From the NCBI RefSeq assembly GCF_900106675.1, contig NZ_FNOB01000008.1:62001-126000 (forward strand): DNA of 64,000 nucleotides. Reading direction: 5' to 3'. The position numbers were made by a program, and so were the translations under genes. The notes below the pieces were generated by a model. That model was given only the letters and a program-made list of their open reading frames with translations. It made no database searches and had not been told where the DNA came from. Below are positions 17,702 through 26,128 of the stretch, piece after piece; within the stretch, counting starts at the first letter, position 1, and every line of letters starts with the position of its first letter. This stretch comes from Allgaiera indica (GTDB lineage: Bacteria > Pseudomonadota > Alphaproteobacteria > Rhodobacterales > Rhodobacteraceae).

Positions 17702-19726
17702 TTAGCCGCGATAGGAGACCATCGTCAAAAGCTCATACTCGGCCACCGGCTCTGCGTCTTGGTTGACCAACAGTACCGCCCAGGCGACTTCACCATATTC
17801 CCCGGTGCGGCGGGTCTTGCGCGCGCAGGTCAGGCGCACGCGGATCGCGTCTCCTGGGCTGACCGGCTTCTTGAAGGCCAGGCCGTTCAGGCCGGTATTG
17901 GCCAGCACCGGCCCCGGATCCGGCTGCACGAAAAGCCCCGCCGCGAAGGACAGCAGCAGATAGCCATGCGCGACGCGACCCGGGAAGAACGGGTTCGCCT
18001 CGGCCGCCGCCTGATCCATATGGGCGTAGAACGTGTCGCCGGTGAAATGCGCGAAATGCTCGATGTCTTCTAGCGTGATCGTGCGGCTTCCGGTCCAGAG
18101 GGTCTCTCCGATCTGCAGATCCTCGAAGCTGCGGCGGAACGGATGTTCGGGGCCTTTCACCTCGGGCGCGCCGGGGGCCCACTGGCCGGTCAGCGCCGCG
18201 ATCATCCGCGGGCTGCCCTGCACCGCCGTGCGCTGCATGTAGTGCATCACACCGCGGATGCCGCCCATCTCTTCGCCGCCGCCGGCCCGGCCGGGACCGC
18301 CGTGGACCAGCATAGGCAAGGGCGCGCCGTGGCCGGTGGCGCCCGCCGCGCTGTCGCGGTCGTTGAGGTATAGCCGCCCGTGCCAGGCGGCGGTTTCCAG
18401 CGCGACGGTGCGGGCGAAATCGGGATCATGGCTGAAAAGAGAGGCCACCAGGCTGCCGCCGCCGCGGTTCACCAACGCCGCCGCATGGGCCGCATCGCGA
18501 TAGGGCATCACGGTAGATACGGGGCCGAAGGCCTCGACCTCGTGCAGGGCGCGGGCGGCGTCGGGGTCATCGCAGCGAAACAGCATCGGCGGCAGGAAGG
18601 CCTGCGCCGGATCGGCACCCAGCAGGTCGAACCGATCGGGATCGCCGGTCACCCGCCGGGCCTCGGCCCCGATCCGGGCGGCCTTTTCCAGCACGTCGCG
18701 CTTTTGCGCCAGCGAGACCAGCGCCCCCATCCGCACCGCCTTGTCCGCCGGGTCGCCGACGGGAACCTTGCGCAGCGCCTCGACCAGCGCCTCGGTCACC
18801 GTGTCGGCCCGGGGGGCAGGCACCAGAAGCCGGCGCATCGCGGTGCATTTCTGCCCCGCCTTCGTGGTGATCTCGGCCACCGCCTCCTTCACGAACAGGC
18901 TGAATTCGACGCTGTCCGGCGTGGCGTCGGCGCCCAGGATCGCCGCGTTCAGGCTGTCCTGTTCAGCGATGAACCGGGTCGAATTGCGCACCAACGCCGG
19001 GTTCTGGCGCAGCTTCAGCGCGGTCTGGGCAGAGCCGGTGAAGCTGACAACATCCTGCGCGCCCAACCGGTCCAGAAGGTCCCCCGTGCCGCCCACGATC
19101 AGCTGCACCGCGCCCTCGGGCAGAATGCCGCTTTCCACGATCATGCGGAACGCAGCCTCGGCCAGGAAACTGGTCTGGGTCGCGGGTTTCACGATCGCTG
19201 GCACCCCGGCCAGAAGGCAGGGCGCCAGCTTTTCCAGCATCCCCCAGACCGGAAAGTTGAAGGCGTTGATATGCACGCCCACCCCGCGCAGGGGCGTCGC
19301 GATATGCTGGCCGATGAAGTCGCCGTCGCGCGACAGCCCTTCGGCCCCGCCATCAAGATAGACCTGCCCGTCGGGCATCTCGCGCCGGCCTTTCGAGGCA
19401 AAGGCGAAAAGCGTCAGAATGCCGCCGTCGATGTCGATCCAGCCGTCGCGCCGCGTGGCGCCGGTCAGCGGGTTCAACGCGTAAAGCGCTTCCTTGCGGG
19501 CGTCGAGATACTGACCCAGTGCCTTCAGCATCCGCGCCCGGTCATGAAAGCCCAGCGCCCGCAGCGCTGGGCCGCCGACGCCCCGCCCATGGTCCAGCAT
19601 CGCTTGCGCGTCGATCGCCGATCCCGCCTGCGCGATCTCTTCCCCGGTCACCGGGCTGCGCAGCACCTGCGCCGCCATCCCCGGCCCGATCCAGCGCCCC
19701 GCCTGATAGCTTTCCGGTTTCAGCAT
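17702..19726 (-). CDS. paaZ: Oxepin-CoA hydrolase / 3-oxo-5,6-dehydrosuberyl-CoA semialdehyde dehydrogenase PaaZ
   Basis: Bifunctional enzyme that opens the oxepin ring formed from phenylacetyl-CoA and oxidises the resulting aldehyde. The aldehyde dehydrogenase domain fills residues 1-520 with Glu255 and nucleophile Cys294 (GQKCTAM), matching the E. coli positions. A C-terminal MaoC-like hydratase domain follows, with the Asp and His of FTGDTFYAH. Length is 674 residues. ATG 19726 has GGGAGG 8 bases upstream; frame before it is unrelated. It is divergent from paaI across a palindromic operator. Confidence 0.96.
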   Translation of the reverse strand: MLKPESYQAGRWIGPGMAAQVLRSPVTGEEIAQAGSAIDAQAMLDHGRGVGGPALRALGFHDRARMLKALGQYLDARKEALYALNPLTGATRRDGWIDIDGGILTLFAFASKGRREMPDGQVYLDGGAEGLSRDGDFIGQHIATPLRGVGVHINAFNFPVWGMLEKLAPCLLAGVPAIVKPATQTSFLAEAAFRMIVESGILPEGAVQLIVGGTGDLLDRLGAQDVVSFTGSAQTALKLRQNPALVRNSTRFIAEQDSLNAAILGADATPDSVEFSLFVKEAVAEITTKAGQKCTAMRRLLVPAPRADTVTEALVEALRKVPVGDPADKAVRMGALVSLAQKRDVLEKAARIGAEARRVTGDPDRFDLLGADPAQAFLPPMLFRCDDPDAARALHEVEAFGPVSTVMPYRDAAHAAALVNRGGGSLVASLFSHDPDFARTVALETAAWHGRLYLNDRDSAAGATGHGAPLPMLVHGGPGRAGGGEEMGGIRGVMHYMQRTAVQGSPRMIAALTGQWAPGAPEVKGPEHPFRRSFEDLQIGETLWTGSRTITLEDIEHFAHFTGDTFYAHMDQAAAEANPFFPGRVAHGYLLLSFAAGLFVQPDPGPVLANTGLNGLAFKKPVSPGDAIRVRLTCARKTRRTGEYGEVAWAVLLVNQDAEPVAEYELLTMVSYRG

Positions 19727-19784
19727 GAGAACCTCCCTCGAGTCCCGCGCATCCTGCGCCATTCGCGCAGTCCGCGCAACACTA

Positions 19785-19798
19785 TTGACCGGCCGGTC
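19785..19798. promoter_or_regulatory. Palindromic operator between paaZ and paaI
   Basis: GACCGGCCGGTC at 19787-19798 is a perfect 12-bp palindrome. It overlaps a TTGACC minus-35-like hexamer (19785-19790) oriented toward paaI and lies 61 bases before the paaZ start on the other strand. It is well placed for control of both divergent arms. The TetR-type product at 21639 is the best candidate ligand, since GACCG/CGGTC half-sites are common for that family; the PaaX-like protein is an alternative. Confidence 0.55.
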
Positions 19799-19840
19799 GG
19801 TTTTGTGCAGCATCCCCGTGGGACGAGGGGGAGGAATCGC

Positions 19841-20272
19841 ATGACGCCACAGGAGCGGGCCGAACGCAGCGCCCAGGCGATGTGGGCCAAGGATCAGGCC
19901 TCGAATTGGTTGGGCGCCAGCCTGGATGCGGTCGCGCCCGGTGCGGCGGTGATGTCGATGACGGTGGCGCCGCATCATCTGAATGGCCAGAAGATCTGCC
20001 ATGGCGGCTATATCTTCACGCTGGCGGATTCGGCCTTTGCCTTCGCCTGCAACAGCTACAACACCAAGGTCGTGGCCCAGCACAATTCCATCAGCTACCT
20101 CAGCCCGGGCCGCGAGGGCGAGCGCCTGACCGCCACCGCGCAAGAGATCAGCCGCACGGGGCGTTCGGGTCTTTACGACGTGACGGTGACCGGAGAGGAC
20201 GGCCGCCAGGTGGCGCTGTTTCGCGGTGCCTCGCGTCAGGTCAACGGCCATCATTTTGAGGAAGATACCTAG
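19841..20272 (+). CDS. paaI: Hydroxyphenylacetyl-CoA thioesterase PaaI
   Basis: Hotdog-fold thioesterase that hydrolyses phenylacetyl- or ring-modified CoA thioesters to protect the CoA pool when the Paa pathway stalls. The conserved HGGYIFTLADSAFAFA (54-69) includes the catalytic Asp63. Length 143 residues is standard. ATG 19841 is preceded by a strong GGGGGAGG. It leads the plus-strand paaI-paaK-tetR arm; paaK starts 40 bases after its stop. Confidence 0.95.
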   Translation: MTPQERAERSAQAMWAKDQASNWLGASLDAVAPGAAVMSMTVAPHHLNGQKICHGGYIFTLADSAFAFACNSYNTKVVAQHNSISYLSPGREGERLTATAQEISRTGRSGLYDVTVTGEDGRQVALFRGASRQVNGHHFEEDT

Positions 20273-20312
20273 GGCGGCACGTCGGGCGCGGCGTTGCCGA
20301 AGGGAGGAAGGC

Positions 20313-21623
20313 ATGAAGGATCTGACACCGAAGAAGGGCGATCTGGACCCGATCGAGATCGCCTCGCGCGATGAGATTTCGGCGCTGCAATTGCAGCGGA
20401 TGAGATGGTCGCTGCGCCACGCCTACGACAACGTGGCCTTTTACAAACAATCATTCGATAATGCTGGTGTACACCCCGACGATCTGCGCGGCCTCGCCGA
20501 TCTGGCGAAATTCCCCTTCACTGTGAAACAGGATTTGCGCGACAATTACCCCTTCGGCCTGCTCGCCGTCCCGCGCGAGAACATTTCGCGCTTGCATGCC
20601 TCTTCGGGCACCACGGGGCAACCTACCGTTGTCGGCTATACCGCGCGCGATATCGAGACCTGGGCGGACTGCGTTGCCCGCAGCCTGCGCGCCAGCGGTA
20701 CCCGTCCGGGCGACGTGGTGCATGTGGCCTATGGATATGGCTTGTTTACCGGGGGGTTGGGCGCGCATTACGGGGCCGAGAAACTGGGCTGTACCGTGGT
20801 ACCGGTGTCGGGCGGAATGACCGCGCGCCAAGTGCAACTGATCGAGGATTTCGGCGCCTCGACGATCATGGTGACACCCTCTTACATGCTGTCGATCCTC
20901 GATGAATACCGCGCCCAGGGCCGCGACCCGCGCGAAAGCCCGCTGAACGTGGGCGTCTTCGGGGCCGAGCCCTGGACAAATGCGATGCGCGCTGAAATCG
21001 AACAATCGTTCGATATGCATGCGGTGGATATCTACGGCCTGTCCGAAGTGATGGGCCCCGGCGTCGCGAACGAATGTGTGGAAACCAAGGACGGGCTGCA
21101 TATCTGGGAAGATCACTTCTACCCCGAGATCATCGACCCCGAGACGGGCGAGGTGCTGCCCGAGGGCGAGAAGGGCGAACTTGTCTTCACCACGCTGACG
21201 AAAGAAGCCCTTCCGATCATCCGCTATCGCACCCGCGACCTGACTCGCCTGCTGCCCGGTACCGCGCGGGCGATGCGGCGGATGGAAAAGGTCACCGGAC
21301 GCACGGACGACATGATCATCCTGCGCGGCGTGAACGTCTTCCCGACCCAGATCGAGGAACAGCTGATGGCGGTCCCCGAACTTGCGCCGCATTTCCAGAT
21401 CGAGCTGACGCGTACCGGCCGCATGGACGAGATGACGGTGCTGGTCGAGGCCACGGCCGAATGCGCATCGCCCGATCGGCGCGACAGCGCCGGAAAGACC
21501 CTGGGTCACCGCATCAAGCATCGCGTTGGCGTCAGCGTCCGCGTCGCGGTGGCCGAACCCGGCGGGGTGGCGCGCAGCCAGGGCAAGGCAATACGCATCC
21601 TCGACAAGCGGCCGAAGGGGTGA
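20313..21623 (+). CDS. paaK: Phenylacetate-CoA ligase PaaK
   Basis: Activates phenylacetate to phenylacetyl-CoA with ATP, the entry step of aerobic phenylacetate breakdown. The AMP-binding P-loop SSGTTGQPTVVG (residues 97-108) and the downstream YRTRDLTRLLPG and GRTDDMIILRGVNVFP motifs are intact over 436 residues. AGGGAGGAAGGC lies before ATG 20313. The ring epoxidase paaABCDE and the lower pathway genes paaG/H/J are not in this window, so they must be elsewhere in the genome if the pathway is complete. Confidence 0.96.
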   Translation: MKDLTPKKGDLDPIEIASRDEISALQLQRMRWSLRHAYDNVAFYKQSFDNAGVHPDDLRGLADLAKFPFTVKQDLRDNYPFGLLAVPRENISRLHASSGTTGQPTVVGYTARDIETWADCVARSLRASGTRPGDVVHVAYGYGLFTGGLGAHYGAEKLGCTVVPVSGGMTARQVQLIEDFGASTIMVTPSYMLSILDEYRAQGRDPRESPLNVGVFGAEPWTNAMRAEIEQSFDMHAVDIYGLSEVMGPGVANECVETKDGLHIWEDHFYPEIIDPETGEVLPEGEKGELVFTTLTKEALPIIRYRTRDLTRLLPGTARAMRRMEKVTGRTDDMIILRGVNVFPTQIEEQLMAVPELAPHFQIELTRTGRMDEMTVLVEATAECASPDRRDSAGKTLGHRIKHRVGVSVRVAVAEPGGVARSQGKAIRILDKRPKG

Positions 21624-21638
21624 CCGGGGTGGTTCGGA

Positions 21639-22274
21639 ATGGCTAGGGGACTTGCCCACGACCACGACGAAAAGCGCGCCGCGATCCGCAAGGGCGCGGC
21701 GGCCTATTTCGCCGCGCATGGCTACGATCGCGCCTCGATGGCCGGCGCGGCGGCGGCCTGCGGCGTCTCGAAGGCGCTGATCTACCATTACCACGACAGC
21801 AAGGAGGCGCTGCTCTACGACATTCTAGAGGCGCATCTGTCGGACCTGGTGCGGGTGGTCGACGCGGCGTTGGCCGAGACCTCGGATCTGGCCCCGGACC
21901 TCCGCCTGCGGGCATTGATCCAGGCGATCCTGGCCGCCTATCGCGACGCCGATGCCGAGCACAAGCTGCAGATCGACGCGCTGGCCACCTTGCCCGAGGC
22001 CCGCCGCACGCCGCTGGTCATGCTGCAGCGCCGGCTGGTCGACGCGCTTTCCGGCGTGCTGGCCGAGGCCGCCCCCGGGCTGGACCATGCCCCCAACCTG
22101 CGCCCCGTGACGATGAGCGTCTTCGGCATGCTGAACTGGTTCTACATCTGGCACCGGCCCGGCCACGGCATGAGCCGCAGCGATTACGGCGACCTGGTCA
22201 CCGACATGGTGCTTGGCGGCATCGCAGCAGTAAGCGCCCCGCCCCAGGCCCCTAGCCGCAATAGACCCGCGTGA
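21639..22274 (+). CDS. paaR: TetR family regulator of the paa cluster
   Basis: A 211-residue TetR-type repressor: N-terminal helix-turn-helix MAGAAAACGVSKALIYHYH (about residues 34-52) followed by a ligand-binding helical domain. It starts 15 bases after paaK, so it is probably cotranscribed and controls the paaZ/paaI promoter region, where a perfect palindrome is found. TetR-type PaaR regulators respond to phenylacetyl-CoA in several proteobacteria; assignment here is by context. Its 3' end overlaps the convergent lipoprotein gene by 23 bases. Confidence 0.8.
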   Translation: MARGLAHDHDEKRAAIRKGAAAYFAAHGYDRASMAGAAAACGVSKALIYHYHDSKEALLYDILEAHLSDLVRVVDAALAETSDLAPDLRLRALIQAILAAYRDADAEHKLQIDALATLPEARRTPLVMLQRRLVDALSGVLAEAAPGLDHAPNLRPVTMSVFGMLNWFYIWHRPGHGMSRSDYGDLVTDMVLGGIAAVSAPPQAPSRNRPA

Positions 22275-22563
22275 TGATCCGTGCCTTGCTGAATTCCACG
22301 TTCAGCCGATGGGCATTGTAATCCTTCACGATCGGCGAGCCGACCTGATAGATCCGCGCCGGGCTGGGCAGGTCGGTCGATTGCAGCACCATCTCGTTCT
22401 TGCCGATCAGGCCCTGAAGTTTCTCGGCCCCGCAGCGCGCGGGGCTGACCGTAGCCGCGCCTGCGGGTGCCACCGTGCCTTGCACATCGGACATGTCCGC
22501 AGGCCCGCCGCCGCACCCCGCCAAAAGCACCGCCATCCCCAGACCGGCCATCGTCAACCGCAT
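22252..22563 (-). CDS. I78 family peptidase inhibitor lipoprotein
   Basis: A 103-residue lipoprotein with signal peptide and lipobox LLAGC (Cys16 region), mature part ending in LNVEFSKARIITRVYCG. The pattern C..EKLQGLIGK at the front and RLN...I.RVYCG at the end match the inhibitor I78 family, related in fold to potato chymotrypsin inhibitors. A periplasmic, membrane-anchored serine-protease inhibitor is the likely role. ATG 22563 has GGAGG six bases before it. It overlaps convergently with the tetR gene. Confidence 0.8.
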   Translation of the reverse strand: MRLTMAGLGMAVLLAGCGGGPADMSDVQGTVAPAGAATVSPARCGAEKLQGLIGKNEMVLQSTDLPSPARIYQVGSPIVKDYNAHRLNVEFSKARIITRVYCG

Positions 22564-22713
22564 CACTGCCTCCATCCTTGCCTGACCGAAGTCTTGACGC
22601 TTCGCGGCGCCGGCGCAAGCCTTCCGATGCCATGTCTGTTCCGGTCCGGCCACTGGACACCGCCCGGCCACACGCTAGGGTGTCGCCAGACCAGTTAAGG
22701 AAGGATCGCCCCG

Positions 22714-23295
22714 ATGGCCGAGACCAAGGACGATAAGGACGACAAGACGAAAAGCCCGCAGGTCGAGCAGCTTTTCTTCAAGAGCCGCAGCGTGATTGTC
22801 GCCGGCGAGATCAACGACAAGCTCGCCAGCCGGGTCACCCAGCAGCTGCTTGCCCTGGCGCAGGACGGCGACGAGCCGATCAACATGTATATCTCGTCGC
22901 CCGGCGGGCATGTCGAATCGGGTGACATGGTCCACGACATGATCAAGTTCATTCGCCCGAAGGTGCGCACCATCGGCTCTGGCTGGGTGGCCTCGGCGGG
23001 CGCGCTGATCTTCGTCGGCGCCGACCGCGCGGACCGCTACTGCCTGCCCAACACCCGCTTCCTGCTGCACCAGCCCTCGGGCGGGATCGGCGGCAAGGTC
23101 TCGGACATGCAGATCCAGGCCGAACAGATCCGCATCATGCGCGAACGCTTCGACAAGCTGTTCGCGGAAGCCACCGGTCAGACACCCGAGAAGATCTCGC
23201 AGGACACCCAGCGCGATTTCTGGCTGACCGCAAAGGAGGCGATCGACTACGGCCTGTGCGGCAAGATCATCGAGACGATGGACGATCTGGCCTGA
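22714..23295 (+). CDS. Orphan ClpP-type protease subunit
   Basis: A 193-residue ClpP homologue with the complete catalytic triad: Ser94 in GWVASAGA, His119 in LLHQPSGG and Asp168 in TQRDFWLTAKEA. ClpP forms tetradecameric barrels fed by ClpA or ClpX. It is not next to clpX, and its sequence (GWVASAGALIF rather than the usual GQAASMGA) marks it as a divergent paralogue, so it probably works beside a main ClpP encoded elsewhere. An acidic, lysine-rich N-terminus (MAETKDDKDDK) is unusual. A repeat-rich spacer follows. Confidence 0.9.
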   Translation: MAETKDDKDDKTKSPQVEQLFFKSRSVIVAGEINDKLASRVTQQLLALAQDGDEPINMYISSPGGHVESGDMVHDMIKFIRPKVRTIGSGWVASAGALIFVGADRADRYCLPNTRFLLHQPSGGIGGKVSDMQIQAEQIRIMRERFDKLFAEATGQTPEKISQDTQRDFWLTAKEAIDYGLCGKIIETMDDLA

Positions 23296-23306
23296 CGGCC
23301 CTTCGC

Positions 23307-23425
23307 GCGGGGGCGCTGCCCCCGCACCCCCGGAGTACTTTCGCCAAGATGAAGGGCAAGAGGGTGCTTTGGTCTTCATCTTGGGAAAAATACTCCGCGG
23401 GGGTCCGGGGGTGTGACACCCCCGG
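23307..23425. repeat. Composite palindromic intergenic element
   Basis: Three nested symmetric parts occupy the space between the clpP-like and sbmA-like genes. GCGGGGGC-GCT-GCCCCCGC is at 23307-23325. A long inverted repeat has arms at 23331-23354 and 23374-23397 that match at 21 of 24 positions (CGGAGTA...CAAGATGAAG). CCGGGGGTGT-G-ACACCCCCGG is at 23405-23425. The arrangement is that of a REP/BIME-like element and could also end both convergent transcripts. Confidence 0.8.
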
Positions 23426-23451
23426 CGCGCGCACCTGCAAAGGCCACAGCG

Positions 23452-24663
23452 CTAGTCCAGAACCCCTTTCGGGAAGGCCTTTTCGAAGCCGCGCAGCCGC
23501 TTGTGGATCGACAGTAGCTCGATGATCGTGGTCCAGGATCCAACCAGGTACTGAAACGAGCCGGTGACCTGCCCGAAGGCAGTCAGGATCTGCTGCATCA
23601 CCCCGAAGCTGATCTTGCCCGCCACGATGGTCGGGATCAGGATGATGTTGGCGAAGACGTTGTCGGCCTGGATGTAGAAGCCTCGGAAGACGTTGAAATA
23701 CGCGAAGTGGAAAAAGTAGCGGAAATAGGACTTCCGCACATTGCCGAACAATTCACCCACGGTCATCGGGTGGGCGCGCTCGGGGTCGTCCTCGCCGTAG
23801 ACGAGTTCCTTGCGATAGGCCGCTTCGGTCAATTGGTTGTTGAAGGCCAGGCCCGGCAGCCTGACCCCGGCTGCGGCCAGCAAGACCGTGCCGAACAGCG
23901 ACCAGAAGATCGCCGCGACCAGCAGCGGTTCCGGGATCTTTCCGATCAGGGGCAGCGCGGTCACGTAATGGCTGAGCCCCGCAAGCACCGGCATGAAGGC
24001 AAACAGGGTGATCACCGAATCCACCATCGACACGCCCAGGTCTTCCACGATCGCCGCGAAGCGGGCGGTGTCTTCCTGCACCCGCTGCGAGGCGCCCTCG
24101 ATCGTGCGCGCGTGGGACCAGTGCGCCATGTAGAAATCGTTCATCGCGGTGCGCCAGCGAAAGACGTAGTGGCTGGTGAAGAACCGGGTCGCGATGTAGA
24201 CGAGCATCCAGACCACCGCGATCTGGAACCAGATCCACAGCATCCCGTACAAATCGCCCTGGGTGACGCCGGGCTTGCCGTCCAGCGCCCTTTGGATCGC
24301 GTCGAAGAACGGCCGTTGCCAATTGTTCAGGTCCACCGTGGTCTGCACGCTGAAGTAATCGGAAAAGATGATCAGCGCCGAACCGGGGATCGACCACCAT
24401 TGCCAGGGATGCGGCGAGAAGATTGCCCAGGCGGCGGTGAACAGGCCCAGAAACAGGGCGCAATAGATGTAGAACCACAGGAAATCGGGCGTGAAGAAAA
24501 AGCCCAGCCCGATGACCGGGCGCGCGTCAGCGGGGGGTGGCCCCATGCCGAAGGCCGCGCCCAGGTCACGCGCATAGCCATACCAGACCACCACCGCGAA
24601 CAGGGTCCACAGCAGAACGCTGGGGAAAAACAGACGCGGCTTCGGGAAGAAGGATCTGAACAC
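23452..24663 (-). CDS. sbmA: SbmA/BacA-like peptide transporter
   Basis: A 403-residue inner-membrane protein with about eight hydrophobic segments, matching the SbmA/BacA family of proton-driven importers that take up antimicrobial and proline-rich peptides. Recognisable blocks are the FFFTPDFLWFYIYCALFLGL stretch, RWRTAMNDFYMAHW, and the C-terminal SWTTIIELLSIHKRLRGFE. No ATPase domain is fused. It is convergent with the clpP-like gene and divergent from the acetyltransferase gene. BacA in rhizobia tolerates host peptides; the physiological substrate here is unknown. Confidence 0.9.
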   Translation of the reverse strand: MFRSFFPKPRLFFPSVLLWTLFAVVVWYGYARDLGAAFGMGPPPADARPVIGLGFFFTPDFLWFYIYCALFLGLFTAAWAIFSPHPWQWWSIPGSALIIFSDYFSVQTTVDLNNWQRPFFDAIQRALDGKPGVTQGDLYGMLWIWFQIAVVWMLVYIATRFFTSHYVFRWRTAMNDFYMAHWSHARTIEGASQRVQEDTARFAAIVEDLGVSMVDSVITLFAFMPVLAGLSHYVTALPLIGKIPEPLLVAAIFWSLFGTVLLAAAGVRLPGLAFNNQLTEAAYRKELVYGEDDPERAHPMTVGELFGNVRKSYFRYFFHFAYFNVFRGFYIQADNVFANIILIPTIVAGKISFGVMQQILTAFGQVTGSFQYLVGSWTTIIELLSIHKRLRGFEKAFPKGVLD

Positions 24664-24865
24664 GACGCGGCCCCGGGTTTGCGGCCGCCACCGGGCCTCG
24701 GCCTACGATCTATGGGCCAAGACGCCGGGCGTGAACCGCGCAACCGCCCGGTATCACGTCGATTTGTTCCAGGTTACACGGGCCGTCCCCCCGGGCTTTT
24801 CCTTCCGCGTCGCGCCCTGTATCAAGCAGGAGAGCTTTCGCGCACCCGCGACACAGGAGGCCATC

Positions 24866-25348
24866 GTGCAAATACGGTCCGCGCTTCCCGACGACCATGA
24901 CGCGATCTGGGCGATGCTGGAACCCGTGTTCCGCGCAGGCGAAACCTATTGCGTTTCGCGTGACATCAGGCGCGAGGATGCGCTGGCGCAATGGTTCGAG
25001 GAAGGCCATGACGTCTTTCTGGCCGAAGAGGACGGTATGGCCCGCGGCACCTATTACCTTTGCGCCAACCAGAAGGGCGGCGGCGCGCATGTCGCCAATT
25101 GCGGCTTCGTCACCGATCCTGAATCGCGCGGCATGGGGGTGGCGCGGCTGATGTTGGAACATTCGCTGCGCCGGGCGCGGTCGCGCGGGTTTCGGGCGAT
25201 GCAATTCAATTTCGTCGTCTCGACCAATCAGCGTGCCATCGCGATCTGGGAAAGCTATGATTTCCGCGTCGCGGGCCGGCTGCCGGGCGCATTCAACCAT
25301 CCGAAGCTGGGCTATGTCGACGCCCTGGTGATGTACAAGACGCTGTGA
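24866..25348 (+). CDS. GNAT family N-acetyltransferase
   Basis: A 160-residue acetyltransferase: the acetyl-CoA-binding motif lies at about residues 86-98 (VTDPESRGMGVARLM), followed by the typical C-terminal QFNFVVSTNQRAIAIWESYDF. I choose GTG 24866 because AGGAGG ends six bases before it; frame upstream is not GNAT-like. The substrate cannot be told from sequence. Its stop overlaps the region of the next gene's ribosome site, and the NYN gene follows at 11 bases, so the two are cotranscribed. Confidence 0.88.
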   Translation: MQIRSALPDDHDAIWAMLEPVFRAGETYCVSRDIRREDALAQWFEEGHDVFLAEEDGMARGTYYLCANQKGGGAHVANCGFVTDPESRGMGVARLMLEHSLRRARSRGFRAMQFNFVVSTNQRAIAIWESYDFRVAGRLPGAFNHPKLGYVDALVMYKTL

Positions 25349-25359
25349 AGGAGGCCCAG

Positions 25360-26091
25360 ATGCCCGATACCCGCGCCCCGCGCCTGTGCGTCCTGATCGA
25401 CGCCGACAACGTGCCCGTCCGCCATGCCGAGGCGATCTTCCGCGAGATCGCCCGCCTGGGCGAGGCCTCGGTTCGCCGCGTCTATGGCGACTGGACCAGC
25501 GAGCGTTTGCGCAAATGGCACGACAAGGCATCAGAAATGGGGCTGGTGCCCGATCAGCAAAGCTCGAACACCAGGGGCAAGAATGCCTCTGATATCGGAC
25601 TGGTGATCTCGGCGATGGATTTCCTGCATTCTGGGCTGTTCGACGCCTTCGTGCTGGTGTCTTCCGACAGCGATTTCACCCGCCTCGCCGCCCGCATCCG
25701 CGAACAGGGGATCGATGTCTACGGCATCGGCGAGCAGAAAACACCCGCGGCCTTCCGCTCGACCTGCAATCGCTTCATCTATATCGAAAACATCGAGGCC
25801 GATGAACCCGAACCCGGCACCGCGACGACGGAGAAAGCGCCTGCAAACCCGTCGCGCAAGACCCCGGCGAAGGATGCAATCCCGCTGATCGTCGAGGCGA
25901 TGCGCGCGATCGGGGACGAGGACGATTGGTATTCCCTGGGTCAGATCGGCCAGTACATATCGCAGGCGCATCCCGATTTCGACAGCCGCACCTACGGCAG
26001 CGCCAAGCTGTCAGACCTGATCCGAAAGTCCGGCCGGTTCGAGATCCGCAAGGCCACGGGCAACCATTGGGAAGTGCGTGACCTGGCCTGA
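25360..26091 (+). CDS. NYN domain protein with C-terminal LOTUS/OST-HTH domain
   Basis: A 243-residue protein whose first 150 residues form a PIN-like NYN nuclease domain: acidic residues in VLIDADNVP (Asp14, Asp16), SDIGLVISAMD and VSSDSDFTRLA build the metal site. A winged-helix OST-HTH/LOTUS domain occupies about residues 165-240 (YSLGQIGQYISQAHPDF). NYN-LOTUS proteins are thought to bind and cut RNA; the bacterial members are largely uncharacterised. AAGGAGG precedes ATG 25360. It is coupled to the GNAT gene. Confidence 0.9.
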   Translation: MPDTRAPRLCVLIDADNVPVRHAEAIFREIARLGEASVRRVYGDWTSERLRKWHDKASEMGLVPDQQSSNTRGKNASDIGLVISAMDFLHSGLFDAFVLVSSDSDFTRLAARIREQGIDVYGIGEQKTPAAFRSTCNRFIYIENIEADEPEPGTATTEKAPANPSRKTPAKDAIPLIVEAMRAIGDEDDWYSLGQIGQYISQAHPDFDSRTYGSAKLSDLIRKSGRFEIRKATGNHWEVRDLA

Positions 26092-26128
26092 GCGCCCTGG
26101 CCCGGCCGACACGGCCAGGGCCACGGCC

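Noticed and set aside
19727-20314. N-terminal extension of the paaZ frame
   Set aside because: The extra 196 codons would run through the divergent promoter and paaI antisense; PaaZ homology and a strong ribosome site begin at 19726.
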